The notes under the pieces: model-generated
What the model saw: the letters and a program-made list of their open reading frames with translations, nothing else
Database searches by the model: none
What the model was told of the DNA's origin: nothing
Shown here: positions 16,903 through 25,836 of the stretch, one piece after another
Layout of the letters: the number at the start of each line of letters is the position of its first letter
Numbering within the stretch: position 1 is the first letter of the stretch
DNA from: Mycolicibacterium flavescens
GTDB taxonomy: Bacteria > Actinomycetota > Actinomycetes > Mycobacteriales > Mycobacteriaceae
NCBI RefSeq assembly: GCF_001722335.1
Contig: NZ_MIHA01000006.1
Location: forward strand, 124,001-188,000
Length of the DNA: 64,000 nucleotides
Direction of reading: 5' to 3'
Made by a program: the position numbers and the translations under genes

Positions 16903-17760
16903 ATGGGCACCACCACGATCCTGCGGAGCACTTACCCGCGCTTCACCCGCCAGGTCCGGCGACCGGTCGACCTGCTGGGTCGCCTGGGCGACCACATCCT
17001 GTTCTACGGGCGAGCGTTGGCCGGTGCGCCGCATGCGGCGATGCATTTCCGTAAGGAGATCGTGCGGTTGATCGCCGAGATCTCGATGGGTGCGGGCACG
17101 TTGGCGATGATCGGCGGCACGGTCGCGATCGTCGGGTTCTTGACTTTGGCTGCCGGTGGCACGCTGGCGGTGCAGGGGTATTCGTCGCTGGGCGATATCG
17201 GGATCGAGGCGCTGACCGGGTTTTTGGCGGCGTTCATCAATGTGCGTATCGCTGCGCCGGTGGTGGCCGGGATCGGGTTGGCCGCCACGTTCGGTGCCGG
17301 GGTGACCGCGCAGCTGGGGGCGATGCGGATCAACGAGGAGATCGACGCGCTCGAATCGATGGGCATCCGGCCGGTGGAGTATCTGGTGTCCACGCGGATC
17401 GTGGCCGGGATGGTGGCGATCACCCCGCTGTATTCGATCGCGGTGATCTTGTCGTTCGTGGCCTCCCAGTTCACCACGGTGGTGTTGTTCGGCCAGTCCG
17501 GTGGTCTGTATGACCATTACTTCGACACGTTCCTCAACCCGATCGACCTGCTGTGGTCGTTCTTGCAGGCCGTGCTGATGGCGATCACAATCCTGTTGAT
17601 CCACACCTATTTCGGCTACTTCGCCTCCGGCGGACCCTCAGGGGTCGGGGTGGCCGTCGGCAACGCCGTGCGCACCTCGCTGGTCGTCGTCGTGTCGGTG
17701 ACCCTGCTGGTCTCCCTTGCCGTCTACGGCTCCAACGGCAACTTCAACCTGTCAGGGTAG
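16903..17760 (+). CDS. yrbEB: YrbEB, Mce-system permease
   Basis: A 285-residue second MlaE-type permease, paralogous to YrbEA, with the conserved NEEIDALESMGIRPVEYLVS loop and multiple membrane segments. It starts 9 bp after yrbEA. Codon use is ordinary at both ends but TTG/GTG/GGG-rich in the middle (about 17040-17530). The stop is immediately followed by the GTG of mceA. Confidence 0.93.
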   Translation: MGTTTILRSTYPRFTRQVRRPVDLLGRLGDHILFYGRALAGAPHAAMHFRKEIVRLIAEISMGAGTLAMIGGTVAIVGFLTLAAGGTLAVQGYSSLGDIGIEALTGFLAAFINVRIAAPVVAGIGLAATFGAGVTAQLGAMRINEEIDALESMGIRPVEYLVSTRIVAGMVAITPLYSIAVILSFVASQFTTVVLFGQSGGLYDHYFDTFLNPIDLLWSFLQAVLMAITILLIHTYFGYFASGGPSGVGVAVGNAVRTSLVVVVSVTLLVSLAVYGSNGNFNLSG

Positions 17761-18981
17761 GTGTTGACGGTGAAAAGCACCCCCCAGCCGAGCGGCCCAC
17801 GCGACTATGCCCGCCCGATCGCCGGATTCATCGCGGTCGCGACGATCGTTGCGATCGTTGCGCTCGCCGTCGCGCTCTTCCGCGGCGACTTCACCAAGAC
17901 CGAACCGTTGACCGTCATCGCGGACCGCGCCGGGTTGGTGATGAACCCGGACGCGCGGGTCAAGCTGCACGGCGCCCAGGTCGGCACCGTTGCGGCCATT
18001 GAACCCCTGCCCGACGGACAAGCCGCGATCCATTTGGAGATGGACCCGTCGGCGCTGGCACTGATCCCTGCCAATGTGCGCGTCGACATCACGTCGCCGA
18101 CCGTGTTCGGGGCGAAATCCGTTGCGCTGATTCCTCCCGTGGATCCGTCTCCCGAACCGGTGCGCCCAGGCCAGGTGCTCGACGCCGACCACGTCACCGT
18201 CGAGATCAACACCATCTTCGAACAGTTGGTCGCCGTGTTGGGAAAGATCGAACCCGTCAAGCTCAACGAGACGCTGGGCGCGCTGTCCTCGGGCCTCGCC
18301 GGGCGGGGCGAGAAGTTCGGGCAGATGCTGTCTGACCTCGACGCGATGCTCGCCGAGATCAACCCCGGCCTGGGCAACCTGAGCCACGACATCGCAGTAC
18401 TGCCGCAAGTTCTCGACGCGTACGCCGACGCCGGCCCCGATCTGTTGGCGATCGTCGAGAGCGCAACCCGGGTCAGCGACACCCTCGTCGACAAACAGCA
18501 GGACCTGGACCGGATGCTGCTGAGCGCGATCGGGCTGGCCGACATCGGCAACGACGTCGTGGCTGCCAACCGCCCCGCCCTCGCCAAGGTGCTCGACCTG
18601 CTTGTCCCGACCACGGACCTGCTCAACCAGTATCACCCGGCGCTGAACTGTGTTCTGGCAGGCATGATTCCGTTGGCCACCGCGGCGCCCTCTCCGGTTC
18701 CGGGGGTCCTGCTGCTGGACTCCTTCGTGCTGGGCAGTGAACGGTACCGGTATCCCGGAAACCTGCCCAAGGTCGCGGCCAAGGGTGGTCCGCAATGCGC
18801 GGGCCTGCCCGATGTCGGCTACGGGACTCACGCGCCCTACGTGGTCAGCGACATCGACGCCAGTCGTGCGCAGTACGGAAACCAGGGGATCCTGTTGAAC
18901 TCCGACGCCCTCAAACAGGCCCTGTTCGGGCCGATCGACGGCCCGACTCGCAACACCGCGCAGATCGGGATGCCGGGATGA
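17761..18981 (+). CDS. mceA: MceA-type substrate-binding/channel protein
   Basis: A 406-residue protein with one N-terminal membrane segment (about residues 17-40) followed by an MCE/MlaD domain and a long helical region. MceA-F are thought to form a periplasm-spanning hetero-assembly that conducts the lipid to the permeases. The start is the GTG at 17761 directly after the yrbEB stop; the GTG at 17770 is an alternative. It overlaps mceB (ATGA). Confidence 0.92.
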   Translation: MLTVKSTPQPSGPRDYARPIAGFIAVATIVAIVALAVALFRGDFTKTEPLTVIADRAGLVMNPDARVKLHGAQVGTVAAIEPLPDGQAAIHLEMDPSALALIPANVRVDITSPTVFGAKSVALIPPVDPSPEPVRPGQVLDADHVTVEINTIFEQLVAVLGKIEPVKLNETLGALSSGLAGRGEKFGQMLSDLDAMLAEINPGLGNLSHDIAVLPQVLDAYADAGPDLLAIVESATRVSDTLVDKQQDLDRMLLSAIGLADIGNDVVAANRPALAKVLDLLVPTTDLLNQYHPALNCVLAGMIPLATAAPSPVPGVLLLDSFVLGSERYRYPGNLPKVAAKGGPQCAGLPDVGYGTHAPYVVSDIDASRAQYGNQGILLNSDALKQALFGPIDGPTRNTAQIGMPG

Positions 18982-20000
18982 GCGGCGTCGGCACCGTGAT
19001 CAAACTGAGCGTGTTCGGCGCGGTGATGCTGCTGCTGACCGCGGCCCTGTTCGCGATCTTCGGCCAGTACCGCACCGGTTCGGCGAACGACTACTCGGCG
19101 GTTTTCGACGACGTATCCAGCTTGAAAGCCGGTGACTCGGTGCGGGTCTCGGGGATCCGCGTCGGCACCGTGCACGATGTGTCGCTGCAACCCGACAACA
19201 CCGTGGTGGTCACCTTCGACGCCGGCAGCGACATCGTGCTCACCACCGGCACCAGGGCCGCGGTCCGCTACCTCAACCTCGTGGGGGATCGCTACCTCGA
19301 ACTGCTCGACGGCCCAGGCTCCACCAGGATCGCCGGTCCCGGCTCGCAGATCCCCGCCGACCGCACCGAACCGGCGCTGGATCTCGACCTGCTCCTGGGC
19401 GGCCTCAAACCGGTGATCCGTGGACTGAACCCCGACGACGTCAACGCGCTCACCAACTCGCTGATCCAGATTCTGCAGGGCCAGAGCGGCAACGTCGAGT
19501 CGTTGTTCGCCAAGACCGCCTCGTTCACCACGGCCATCGCCGACAACGGTCAGACCGTGCGCGCGCTCATCGACAACCTCAACACCGTGATCACCACCAT
19601 CGCCAAGGACGGCGACAAGTTCTCCGGCGCGGTCGACCGCCTCGAGAAATTGATCACCGGCCTGTCGAGCGACCGCGACCCCATCGGCGAAGCCATCACC
19701 GCGCTCGACAACGGGACCGCATCTCTGGCCGACCTGATGACCCAGGCCCGACCACCGCTTGCCGGCACCGTCGATCAACTCAACCGCGTCGCACCGCTAC
19801 TGGAGAAAGATATTCCGCTGCTGGACATCTCGTTGCAGAAGACGCCCCAGAACTACAAGAAGCTGGTCCGCCTCGGCGCGTACGGCAGCTTCCTCAACCA
19901 GTACCTGTGCGGGATCTCGGTACGGGTCACCGATCTGCAGGGCCGCACCGCGCACTTCCCCTGGATCATCCAAAACACTGGAAGGTGTGGCGAGCCCTGA
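18978..20000 (+). CDS. mceB: MceB-type protein
   Basis: A 340-residue MCE-family protein. The N-terminal hydrophobic segment (VIKLSVFGAVMLLLTAALFA) is followed by an MCE domain with the usual SSLKAGDSVRVSGIRVG pattern and then helical repeats. The start is the ATG at 18978, overlapping the mceA stop; an upstream in-frame extension lies inside mceA. It ends TGATG into mceC. Confidence 0.92.
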   Translation: MSGVGTVIKLSVFGAVMLLLTAALFAIFGQYRTGSANDYSAVFDDVSSLKAGDSVRVSGIRVGTVHDVSLQPDNTVVVTFDAGSDIVLTTGTRAAVRYLNLVGDRYLELLDGPGSTRIAGPGSQIPADRTEPALDLDLLLGGLKPVIRGLNPDDVNALTNSLIQILQGQSGNVESLFAKTASFTTAIADNGQTVRALIDNLNTVITTIAKDGDKFSGAVDRLEKLITGLSSDRDPIGEAITALDNGTASLADLMTQARPPLAGTVDQLNRVAPLLEKDIPLLDISLQKTPQNYKKLVRLGAYGSFLNQYLCGISVRVTDLQGRTAHFPWIIQNTGRCGEP

Positions 20001-21082
20001 TGCTGAGATACCGCGGCGCGTCGCTCGTTCGAACCGGATTCATCGGCGTGGTGCTGATCGTCCTCGTCATCGCCGTCGGCCTGCAACCGGAACGGCTGTG
20101 GGCGTGGGCCACCGCCATCAGGTACCAGGCGCTGTTCACTGAGGCCGGGGGGATCGCCGCCGGCAACGACGTGAAAGTCTCCGGCACGACGGTCGGTTCC
20201 GTCAGCGACGTCACCCTGGACAAGGGCAAGGCGCTGGTGACGTTCACCGTCGAGGGAAAGGTCCGGCTGGGGACACAGACCACCGCGCACATCCGCACCG
20301 GAACCCTGCTGGGGGAGCGCATGTTGACGCTCGAACCGGCCGGTGACGAGCCGATGAGGCCGAGCGCGCTCATCCCGGTTTCGCGGACGTCGTCGCCGTA
20401 CTCGTTGACCGAAGCGGTCAGCGAGTTCACCGCGAACACCGCGGCCACCGACACGGCGTCGGTCAACCAGGCGCTGGACACGCTTTCGGACACCATCGAC
20501 CGCGTCGCACCGCAACTCGGACCGACCTTCGAGGGGCTGAGCCGGCTTTCGCAGGCCGTGAACGGACGCGATGAATCGCTGGGTAGTCTGCTCGAAAGCG
20601 CGGCCGACGTCACCGGCGTGCTGTCCGAACGCAGCGAGCAACTCAACACCCTGCTCCTCAACGCCAATGACCTGATGGGGGTGCTCGAGCGGCGCCGGTA
20701 CGCCATCGTCACCCTGCTGGCCAACACCTCCGCGGTCGCCCAGCAGCTGACCGGGCTGGTGCACGACAACGAGCAGGAACTCGCACCGACCCTGGACAAG
20801 CTCAACGCCGTCTACGAGATGCTCGAACGCAATCGCGACAACATCGCCTCGGCGCTCACCGGATTGGCCAAGTACCAGGTAACTCAGGGCGAAGCGGTCA
20901 ACAACGGGTTCTACTACAACGCGTTCGTCGGCAACCTGCTGCCCGGACCGGCGCTGCAGCCGTTCCTCGACTACGCACTCGGGTACCGCCGCGGCGTGAA
21001 CGCGGGCCAGCCGCCGGACAACGCCGGCCCGCGCGCCGAATTCCCGTTCCCCTCCAACGGAATCCCGGGAGGGTCGCGATGA
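20000..21082 (+). CDS. mceC: MceC-type protein
   Basis: A 360-residue MCE-family protein with an N-terminal membrane segment (TGFIGVVLIVLVIAVGL), an MCE domain (AAGNDVKVSGTTVGSVSDV) and a long alpha-helical section rich in Asn and Leu. The start ATG at 20000 shares its A with the mceB stop, so translation is coupled. No Pro-rich tail is present, unlike mceD. Confidence 0.92.
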   Translation: MLRYRGASLVRTGFIGVVLIVLVIAVGLQPERLWAWATAIRYQALFTEAGGIAAGNDVKVSGTTVGSVSDVTLDKGKALVTFTVEGKVRLGTQTTAHIRTGTLLGERMLTLEPAGDEPMRPSALIPVSRTSSPYSLTEAVSEFTANTAATDTASVNQALDTLSDTIDRVAPQLGPTFEGLSRLSQAVNGRDESLGSLLESAADVTGVLSERSEQLNTLLLNANDLMGVLERRRYAIVTLLANTSAVAQQLTGLVHDNEQELAPTLDKLNAVYEMLERNRDNIASALTGLAKYQVTQGEAVNNGFYYNAFVGNLLPGPALQPFLDYALGYRRGVNAGQPPDNAGPRAEFPFPSNGIPGGSR

Positions 21083-22491
21083 CCGCGCGCCGGCCGCTGG
21101 CCGTGGCTCTGCTGGTCGGGCTCATCGGACTGCTGACCGCAGGCGTCGCCGTGGTCGTCCGTCAGTCCTACTTCGGGCCCACGAACATCACCGCGTACTT
21201 CACCTCGGCGACCGCGATCTATCCGGGCGACGACGTGCGCGTCGCCGGAGTGCGGGTCGGCACCATCGAGTCGATCGAACCGGACGGAGCGCAGACGCGG
21301 ATGCGGTTGTCGGTCGATCACAGCGTACCGATCCCCGCCGACGCCAAGGCGATAATCGTCGCCCAGAACCTGGTGTCGGCCAGGTACGTTCAACTCACAC
21401 CGGCCTACGAGAGCACCGGACCGACCATGGCCGACGGCGCGGTCATCGGCATCGACCGCACCGCGGTCCCGGTCGAGTGGGACGAGGTCAAGGAACAGCT
21501 GACCCGGCTGGCCGAGGACCTCGGTCCGAGCGGCGACCTCTCGACGACCTCGGTGAGCCGGTTCATCGACACCGCGGCGAACGCGATGAGCGGCAACGGG
21601 GACAAGCTGCGCGAGACGATCACCCAGCTGTCGCAGGTCGGCCGCATCCTGGCCGACGGCAGCGGCAACATCGTCGAGGTCATCGAGAACCTGCAGACAT
21701 TCGTCACCGCGCTGCGCGACAGCAACACCCAGATCGTGCAGTTCCAGGACCGCCTGGCCACGGTCAGCAGCGTCGTCGACGCGAGCCGATCCGACCTCGA
21801 CGCCGCGCTCACACACCTGTCCGAAGCCGTCGGCGAGGTGCAGCGGTTCATCGCGGGCAGCAGGGACCAGACCGCCGAGCAGATCCAACGGCTCGGCGAT
21901 GTGACCCAGAACCTCGCCGACAACCGCACAGCGCTCGAGAACGTCCTACATGTCGCGCCCAACGCCATCGGCAACGGCTACAACATCTACAACCCCGACA
22001 CCGGCACCATGATCGGCGGCTTCGCGTTGTCCAACTTCGCCAATCCGGTGCAACTGGTGTGCTCTTCGATCGCGGCGGTGAAGAATGCGACCGCCGCCGA
22101 GGGCTCGAAGGCGTGCGGGGAGTATCTCGGCCCGGCGCTGCGACTGCTCAACTTCAACTACCTGCCGATGCCGTTCAACGCCTACCTGCAGAAGTCACCG
22201 AGCCCTGGGAACCTGATCTACGCGGACCCGGCACTGGCGCCCGGCGGCGCCGGTGGGGCGCCGGTCGCACCGGAGACGCCCCCCGCGGTGTCGGCGTACA
22301 CCGGGGCCGGTGACATGGCGCCGCCACCGGGTTGGACGACGCCGGCGGCTCCGCCCGGCGCCTACGCTCCCACCGGTCTGCCCGCCGCACCCCAACCGGC
22401 TCTGTTCCCGGGCGCGCCGATCCCGCCCGGCCCGCAGCCACCGAGCACGCTTCGCGACATGCTGCTGCCCGCCGAAGGGCCCGCGTCATGA
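21079..22491 (+). CDS. mceD: MceD-type protein with Pro/Ala-rich tail
   Basis: A 470-residue MCE-family protein with an N-terminal membrane segment, an MCE domain (YPGDDVRVAGVRVG) and a helical region. From about residue 385 the sequence becomes a low-complexity Pro/Ala/Gly tail, as is usual for this position in mce operons. The ATG overlaps the mceC stop. Confidence 0.92.
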   Translation: MTARRPLAVALLVGLIGLLTAGVAVVVRQSYFGPTNITAYFTSATAIYPGDDVRVAGVRVGTIESIEPDGAQTRMRLSVDHSVPIPADAKAIIVAQNLVSARYVQLTPAYESTGPTMADGAVIGIDRTAVPVEWDEVKEQLTRLAEDLGPSGDLSTTSVSRFIDTAANAMSGNGDKLRETITQLSQVGRILADGSGNIVEVIENLQTFVTALRDSNTQIVQFQDRLATVSSVVDASRSDLDAALTHLSEAVGEVQRFIAGSRDQTAEQIQRLGDVTQNLADNRTALENVLHVAPNAIGNGYNIYNPDTGTMIGGFALSNFANPVQLVCSSIAAVKNATAAEGSKACGEYLGPALRLLNFNYLPMPFNAYLQKSPSPGNLIYADPALAPGGAGGAPVAPETPPAVSAYTGAGDMAPPPGWTTPAAPPGAYAPTGLPAAPQPALFPGAPIPPGPQPPSTLRDMLLPAEGPAS

Positions 22492-23690
22492 CCGGCACCA
22501 GATCCCTCCGGCGGGCCGTGGCCACGCTGTGCTGCTCCGTGTTCGTCGCGACCGGATGCTCCTTCGACGGCGTGAACTCGCTGCCGCTGCCGGGAACCGT
22601 CGGCCGGGGCGCGGACGCCGCGGTGTATCACGTCCAGATCGCCAATGTCGGTTCCCTCGAACCCAACTCGCCGGTGCTACTCGGTGATGTCGTGGTCGGC
22701 AGCGTCGGACGGATGAAGGTCAGCAACTGGAGGGCCGACATCGAGGTGTCGGTCCGTCCCGACGTGGTGGTGCCGGCCAACGCGGTGGCGACGGTCGGCC
22801 AGACCAGCCTGCTCGGCTCCATGCATCTGGCCCTCGACCCGCCGCTGGGAGAAGCGCCCCGCGGGCGGCTCGAGGCGGGTTCGAGCATCGGACTCGCCCG
22901 GTCGTCGACCTACCCGTCCACCGAACAGACACTGTCATCGCTGTCGGTGGTGCTCAACGGCGGCGGGCTCGGCCAGATGGGCGACATCGTGCGCGAATTC
23001 AACGCCGCACTGAACGGACGTGAAAGCCAGATCAGGGACCTGCTGGTCCGTCTGAACGACTTCGTCGGCATGCTGGACACCCAACGCGACGACATCAACG
23101 CCTCGATCACCGCCATGGATCGGATGGCCGGCACGTTCGCCGCCGAGCGCGAGGTGATCACCACTGCGCTGCAACGGATCCCACCGGCACTCGATGTCCT
23201 GGTCAACGAACGTCCCCGCATCACCGAAGCGCTCGACCGGCTGGGCCGATTCAGCGACACGGCCACCGGGCTCATCAACGACACCAAAGACGACCTGGTC
23301 CGCAACCTCGCCAACCTCGAACCCGCGCTGCGTGCGCTGGCCGATGTCGGCCCCGACCTGGGCACCGTGCTGGCCTACGCACCGACCTTCCCCTACACGC
23401 AGAGCTTCATCGACCGCGCCATCCGCGGCGACTACATGAACCAGTTCATCGTCTTCGACTTCACGATCCCGCGGCTCAAGCGAGGTCTGTTCCTGGGTAC
23501 CCGGTGGGGCCAGGAAGGTGCGCCGATGGTGCCGGCCCCCGGCGACCCGTGGTACCTGACGTACACCCTCGACCCGTTGAACGCGCCGATCACACCGGTG
23601 CCCACCGAGGTCGCCGACATTCCGCCACTTGTCGAAACCGTAGAGCCGGCACCGGGTCCCACACCACACCTCGGGGAAGGGGCGAACTGA
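22488..23690 (+). CDS. mceE: MceE-type lipoprotein
   Basis: A 400-residue MCE-family lipoprotein. The signal peptide ends in VATGC, so the lipidated Cys would be residue 24; lipidation of the fifth Mce protein is a conserved trait (LprK-like). An MCE domain and helical region follow. The start is the ATG at 22488, overlapping mceD; the end overlaps mceF as TGATG. Confidence 0.92.
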   Translation: MTGTRSLRRAVATLCCSVFVATGCSFDGVNSLPLPGTVGRGADAAVYHVQIANVGSLEPNSPVLLGDVVVGSVGRMKVSNWRADIEVSVRPDVVVPANAVATVGQTSLLGSMHLALDPPLGEAPRGRLEAGSSIGLARSSTYPSTEQTLSSLSVVLNGGGLGQMGDIVREFNAALNGRESQIRDLLVRLNDFVGMLDTQRDDINASITAMDRMAGTFAAEREVITTALQRIPPALDVLVNERPRITEALDRLGRFSDTATGLINDTKDDLVRNLANLEPALRALADVGPDLGTVLAYAPTFPYTQSFIDRAIRGDYMNQFIVFDFTIPRLKRGLFLGTRWGQEGAPMVPAPGDPWYLTYTLDPLNAPITPVPTEVADIPPLVETVEPAPGPTPHLGEGAN

Positions 23691-25201
23691 TGCTGACCCG
23701 GTTCATCCGCAACCAGCTGATCATCTTCACGATCGCCTCGGTGGTCGGTGTCACGCTGATGGTGTTCGCTTACATTCAGGCGCCGACGCTTCTCGGAATC
23801 GGCCGGATCACGGTGCAACTCGAACTACCCGGCACCGGCGGGCTCTACCGGTTCTCCAACGTCACCTACCGCGGGGTCCAGATGGGCAAGGTGCTCGAGG
23901 TGCGCCCCACCCGGGACGGCGCGGTGGCCACGCTGTCGCTGGCGACGTCGCCGAAGGTCCCCGCCGACACCAAGGCCCAGGTGCGCAGCGTCTCGGCGGT
24001 CGGCGAGCAGTACGTCGACCTGGTACCCGAGAACGCCGACGGACCGTATCTCGCGGACGGTTCGGTGATCCCGCGGCAGAACACATCCGTTCCGCAAGCC
24101 ATCGGGCCGATGCTCGATCAGGTCAGCGCACTGGTCGACAGCATCCCCGAGGACAAGATCAGCAGCCTGCTCGACGAATCGTTCGAAGGGCTGAACGGGA
24201 CCGGATACGACCTCGGCTCGCTTCTGGACTCCTCCGCGCGAATCGTCGGCGACGGCAGCGCGGTTGCCGATCGGACCCGGGCGTTGATCGACGACAGCCG
24301 CCCGCTGCTCGACGGGCAGGCACAGTCAGCGGACGCGATCCGCACCTGGGCGCGCAGTGTCGCGGGTATCACCGGACAACTCGCCGACAACGACGCGCAG
24401 ATGCGCACGATACTCGAGGTCGGTCCCGGCGCGGCCGACGAAGCGTCGCAGTTGTTCAGCCAGGTCAAGGCCACCCTGCCCGTGCTCTTGGCGAACCTGA
24501 CCGCCGTCGGGGAGGTGGGCGTGACGTATCACGCTGCCCTGGAACAACTTCTGGTGCTGTTCCCGCCGTATGTCGCGGCGACGCAGACCGTCGGTGTCGC
24601 ACGCAACAACCCCACCGGGATGGCGCTGGGCGACTTCACGCTGGTGATGAACGACCCGCCCGCCTGCACGGTCGGCTTCCTGCCGCCGAACATGTGGCGC
24701 TCGCCCGAGGACGAGACCATCGTGGACACCCCCGACGGCCTGTACTGCAAACTGCCGCAGGACTCGCCGATCGGCGTTCGGGGGGCACGCAACTATCCCT
24801 GCCTCGACCAACCGGGTAAGCGTGCCCCGACGGTCGAGATGTGCCGCAGCGACCAACCGTTCGAGCCGTTGGCCATGCGCCAGCATGCGCTCGGGCCGTA
24901 TCCGGTGGACCCGAACCTGATCGCCCAGGGCGTCGGGCCCGACGACCGGGTCGACTTCGGCGAGCGGATCCACGCACCGGTCGAGGGCACCCCGATGCCA
25001 CCGCCGACGACCCCGCTGCCACCGCCGCATGCGGCGCCGAGTTCATCACACACCGGTGAAACCGGTGGGCCGTCCGTGGGTTTCGCCACCTACGATCCGC
25101 AGACCGGGCAGTACGCCGCGCCGGGCGGCGCAGTGTTCCGCAAGGCCGACCTGGTCTCCGGCCCGCAGACGTGGCAGGACCTGCTGGTGGCGCCGGAGTG
25201 A
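23690..25201 (+). CDS. mceF: MceF-type protein
   Basis: A 503-residue last member of the Mce set, with an N-terminal membrane segment (LIIFTIASVVGVTLMVFAY), an MCE domain and a Pro-rich C-terminal part with several Cys residues. It is convergent with a small secreted-protein gene only 6 bp away. No mce-associated (mas) genes follow, so this operon is shorter than many mycobacterial mce loci. Confidence 0.92.
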   Translation: MLTRFIRNQLIIFTIASVVGVTLMVFAYIQAPTLLGIGRITVQLELPGTGGLYRFSNVTYRGVQMGKVLEVRPTRDGAVATLSLATSPKVPADTKAQVRSVSAVGEQYVDLVPENADGPYLADGSVIPRQNTSVPQAIGPMLDQVSALVDSIPEDKISSLLDESFEGLNGTGYDLGSLLDSSARIVGDGSAVADRTRALIDDSRPLLDGQAQSADAIRTWARSVAGITGQLADNDAQMRTILEVGPGAADEASQLFSQVKATLPVLLANLTAVGEVGVTYHAALEQLLVLFPPYVAATQTVGVARNNPTGMALGDFTLVMNDPPACTVGFLPPNMWRSPEDETIVDTPDGLYCKLPQDSPIGVRGARNYPCLDQPGKRAPTVEMCRSDQPFEPLAMRQHALGPYPVDPNLIAQGVGPDDRVDFGERIHAPVEGTPMPPPTTPLPPPHAAPSSSHTGETGGPSVGFATYDPQTGQYAAPGGAVFRKADLVSGPQTWQDLLVAPE

Positions 25202-25207
25202 GGAGGG

Positions 25208-25717
25208 TCAGCCGGTTTTGACGAGCTTGAACGGCATCGCGATGAAGACGGGTTTGCTGACGCCGCAGGCGCCGCTGACACCGGTGGTCTGGTCCTCGCC
25301 GGCCAACGTCGTCGACGTCGGATCGGTGATGCTGCCGTCCTCGTTGACCGGGACGAACCTGAACACCTGCAGGCCGGGCGCGGCCGTCCCGTCGGGGCAC
25401 GGCACCCAGTTCTCTACGGTGTGCTTGACGTACCAGACGCCGCCTGTCTTGTAGATCGGTGCGGTCCAACCGAAGTCGCTGACCACGGTCCCGGTGCACT
25501 CGGTCGGATAGCTGCAGGTGGTCGAGACCGTCCAGGTGCTGCGAAGGCTGGCTTCGTCGCGGAAGACGTCGTTTCGCTTGGCGTACTCGCCGTTGGAGGT
25601 CGCTGTGTAGGTTCCGTTGAGACCCCACTGGTCATCGGAGGCCTGTGCCACTGCGGCAGATCCGAATACGGGCATCGCGACGGCGACCACGCACCACGCC
25701 AGCCGGCGACCATTCAT
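25208..25717 (-). CDS. Secreted protein of unknown function
   Basis: A 169-residue protein with a Sec signal peptide (cleavage likely after AVAQA, about residue 26). The mature part is rich in Thr, Trp and Gly and has four or more Cys residues that may form disulphides, suggesting a beta-rich extracellular domain. It resembles small exported proteins common in mycobacteria; I do not recognise a named family. It is transcribed towards mceF. The secreted protein at 27141 has a similar layout. Confidence 0.75.
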   Translation of the reverse strand: MNGRRLAWCVVAVAMPVFGSAAVAQASDDQWGLNGTYTATSNGEYAKRNDVFRDEASLRSTWTVSTTCSYPTECTGTVVSDFGWTAPIYKTGGVWYVKHTVENWVPCPDGTAAPGLQVFRFVPVNEDGSITDPTSTTLAGEDQTTGVSGACGVSKPVFIAMPFKLVKTG

Positions 25718-25750
25718 GATCTGCTCCTCACGCGTTCAACGCGCACCGTA

Positions 25751-25796
25751 GAACCGCTCACGAGACCGATGGGGGAGGCTGCCCGCTCAGCGGGAC
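25751..25796. promoter_or_regulatory. IclR-type palindrome and degenerate copy before the MHS symporter
   Basis: TGCCCGCTCAGCGGGAC (25780-25796) repeats the arm-5-arm layout of the site at 15957. A weaker copy GAACCGCTCACGAGACC is at 25751-25767. They lie in the 119-bp region between the secreted-protein gene and the symporter gene, 40 bp upstream of the latter. Confidence 0.5.
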
Positions 25797-25836
25797 GCCG
25801 ACGGGAATCCGGCGGTTCTGTTGGAAGGGTGGCGGG

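Noticed and set aside
16075..17604. A 509-codon minus-strand frame opposite yrbEA/yrbEB
   Set aside because: Extremely His/Arg/Gln-rich; produced by the codon bias of the sense strand.
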